From the IMG/VR virus record IMGVR_UViG_3300020472_000201, positions 1 to 21,161 of that record: a stretch of 21,161 nt of DNA; one strand, given 5' to 3'. This document shows positions 21,016-21,161 of this stretch, one piece after another. Within the stretch, counting starts at the first letter, position 1, and the number at the start of each line of letters is the position of its first letter. This DNA is from a virus. The position numbers and the translations under genes were made by a program. The notes beneath the pieces were generated by a model that saw only the letters and a program-made list of their open reading frames with translations, ran no database searches and had not been told where the DNA came from.

Positions 21016-21161
21016 CTATGCGACACGCCGGACAAACCCGGTCGTGTCCTTAGTTGCTTTGCCCTTTGCGTAAAGTGCAATCCACGCACCGGGCGGGTCA
21101 TCGAATCGGATGTCGTCTTCGTCGCCGGACACGATGGGGTATCCCAGCCATCGTCCACGGT
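21016..21161 (-). CDS. Partial C-terminal end of a gene cut by the right edge
   Basis: On the - strand, 21159-21016 reads as a 47-codon frame ending in TAG (21018-21016) and open to the window edge. The product ends WLGYPIVSGDEDDI, then DDPPGAWIALYAKGKATKD and TGFVRRVA. Its composition and alternating strands suggest a real gene. Its stop is 14 nt upstream of the next start. The N-terminus is outside the window and no function can be given. Confidence 0.5.
   Translation of the reverse strand, partial: RGRWLGYPIVSGDEDDIRFDDPPGAWIALYAKGKATKDTTGFVRRVA

Noticed and set aside
1-21161. Integrase, transposase, CRISPR array or toxin-antitoxin pair
   Set aside because: No matching motifs, direct-repeat arrays or paired short ORFs of that kind were seen on either strand.

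Overview
The window looks like part of the genome of a tailed double-stranded DNA phage (Caudoviricetes-like). Genes are tightly packed and many share TGATG, TAATG or ATGA start/stop overlaps. A virion and lysis block is followed by a recombination, replication and DNA-modification block. There is no rRNA, tRNA, transposase, integrase or CRISPR array. Terminase, portal, capsid and DNA polymerase genes are absent, so this is only part of the genome. The host cannot be named from the sequence.

Layout. (1) 1-9536, + strand, late region. It holds a very large virion protein with glycine-zipper hydrophobic pairs, several small beta-rich probable virion proteins, a tandem pair of about 293-aa tail-type paralogs, a lysis-like cluster and a tandem pair of about 125-aa paralogs. 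The lysis-like cluster contains an anchored membrane protein, a protein with an L,D-transpeptidase-like motif, a hidden 28-aa transmembrane ORF and a holin-like protein. A hidden 43-aa lysine-rich ORF precedes the second paralog pair. (2) 9533-14564, - strand, early operon read leftward from a good sigma70-type promoter at 14598-14626. In reading order it encodes a zinc-ribbon protein, a Cas4/RecB-like PD-(D/E)XK nuclease, a Sak4-like RecA-fold ATPase, an SSB-like protein, a RuvC-like resolvase, QueC, a cupin and a DpdA-like transglycosylase. A decayed RuvC-like tail and three small genes follow. (3) 14677-17126, + strand: a HTH regulator, a replication initiator and a DnaB-like helicase, ended by a perfect 14-bp hairpin terminator. 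(4) 17223-21161, - strand: small early genes, a 178-nt strongly structured intergenic region, a cytosine-C5 DNA methyltransferase and a HTH protein. The last gene is cut by the right edge.

How the parts fit. The nuclease, Sak4-like ATPase, SSB-like protein and resolvase form a recombination module. The initiator and helicase suggest that replication is started by the phage and completed by a host polymerase. QueC and DpdA point to a 7-deazaguanine (preQ0-type) DNA modification, with a cupin gene translationally coupled between them. A C5 methyltransferase adds a second likely DNA modification. Together these suggest layered protection of the phage DNA from restriction.

The most interesting items are the QueC-cupin-DpdA cassette, the RuvC-like remnant just after dpdA, the predicted pseudoknot plus junction RNA at 19363-19516, and the two hidden micro-genes at 7825 and 8653.
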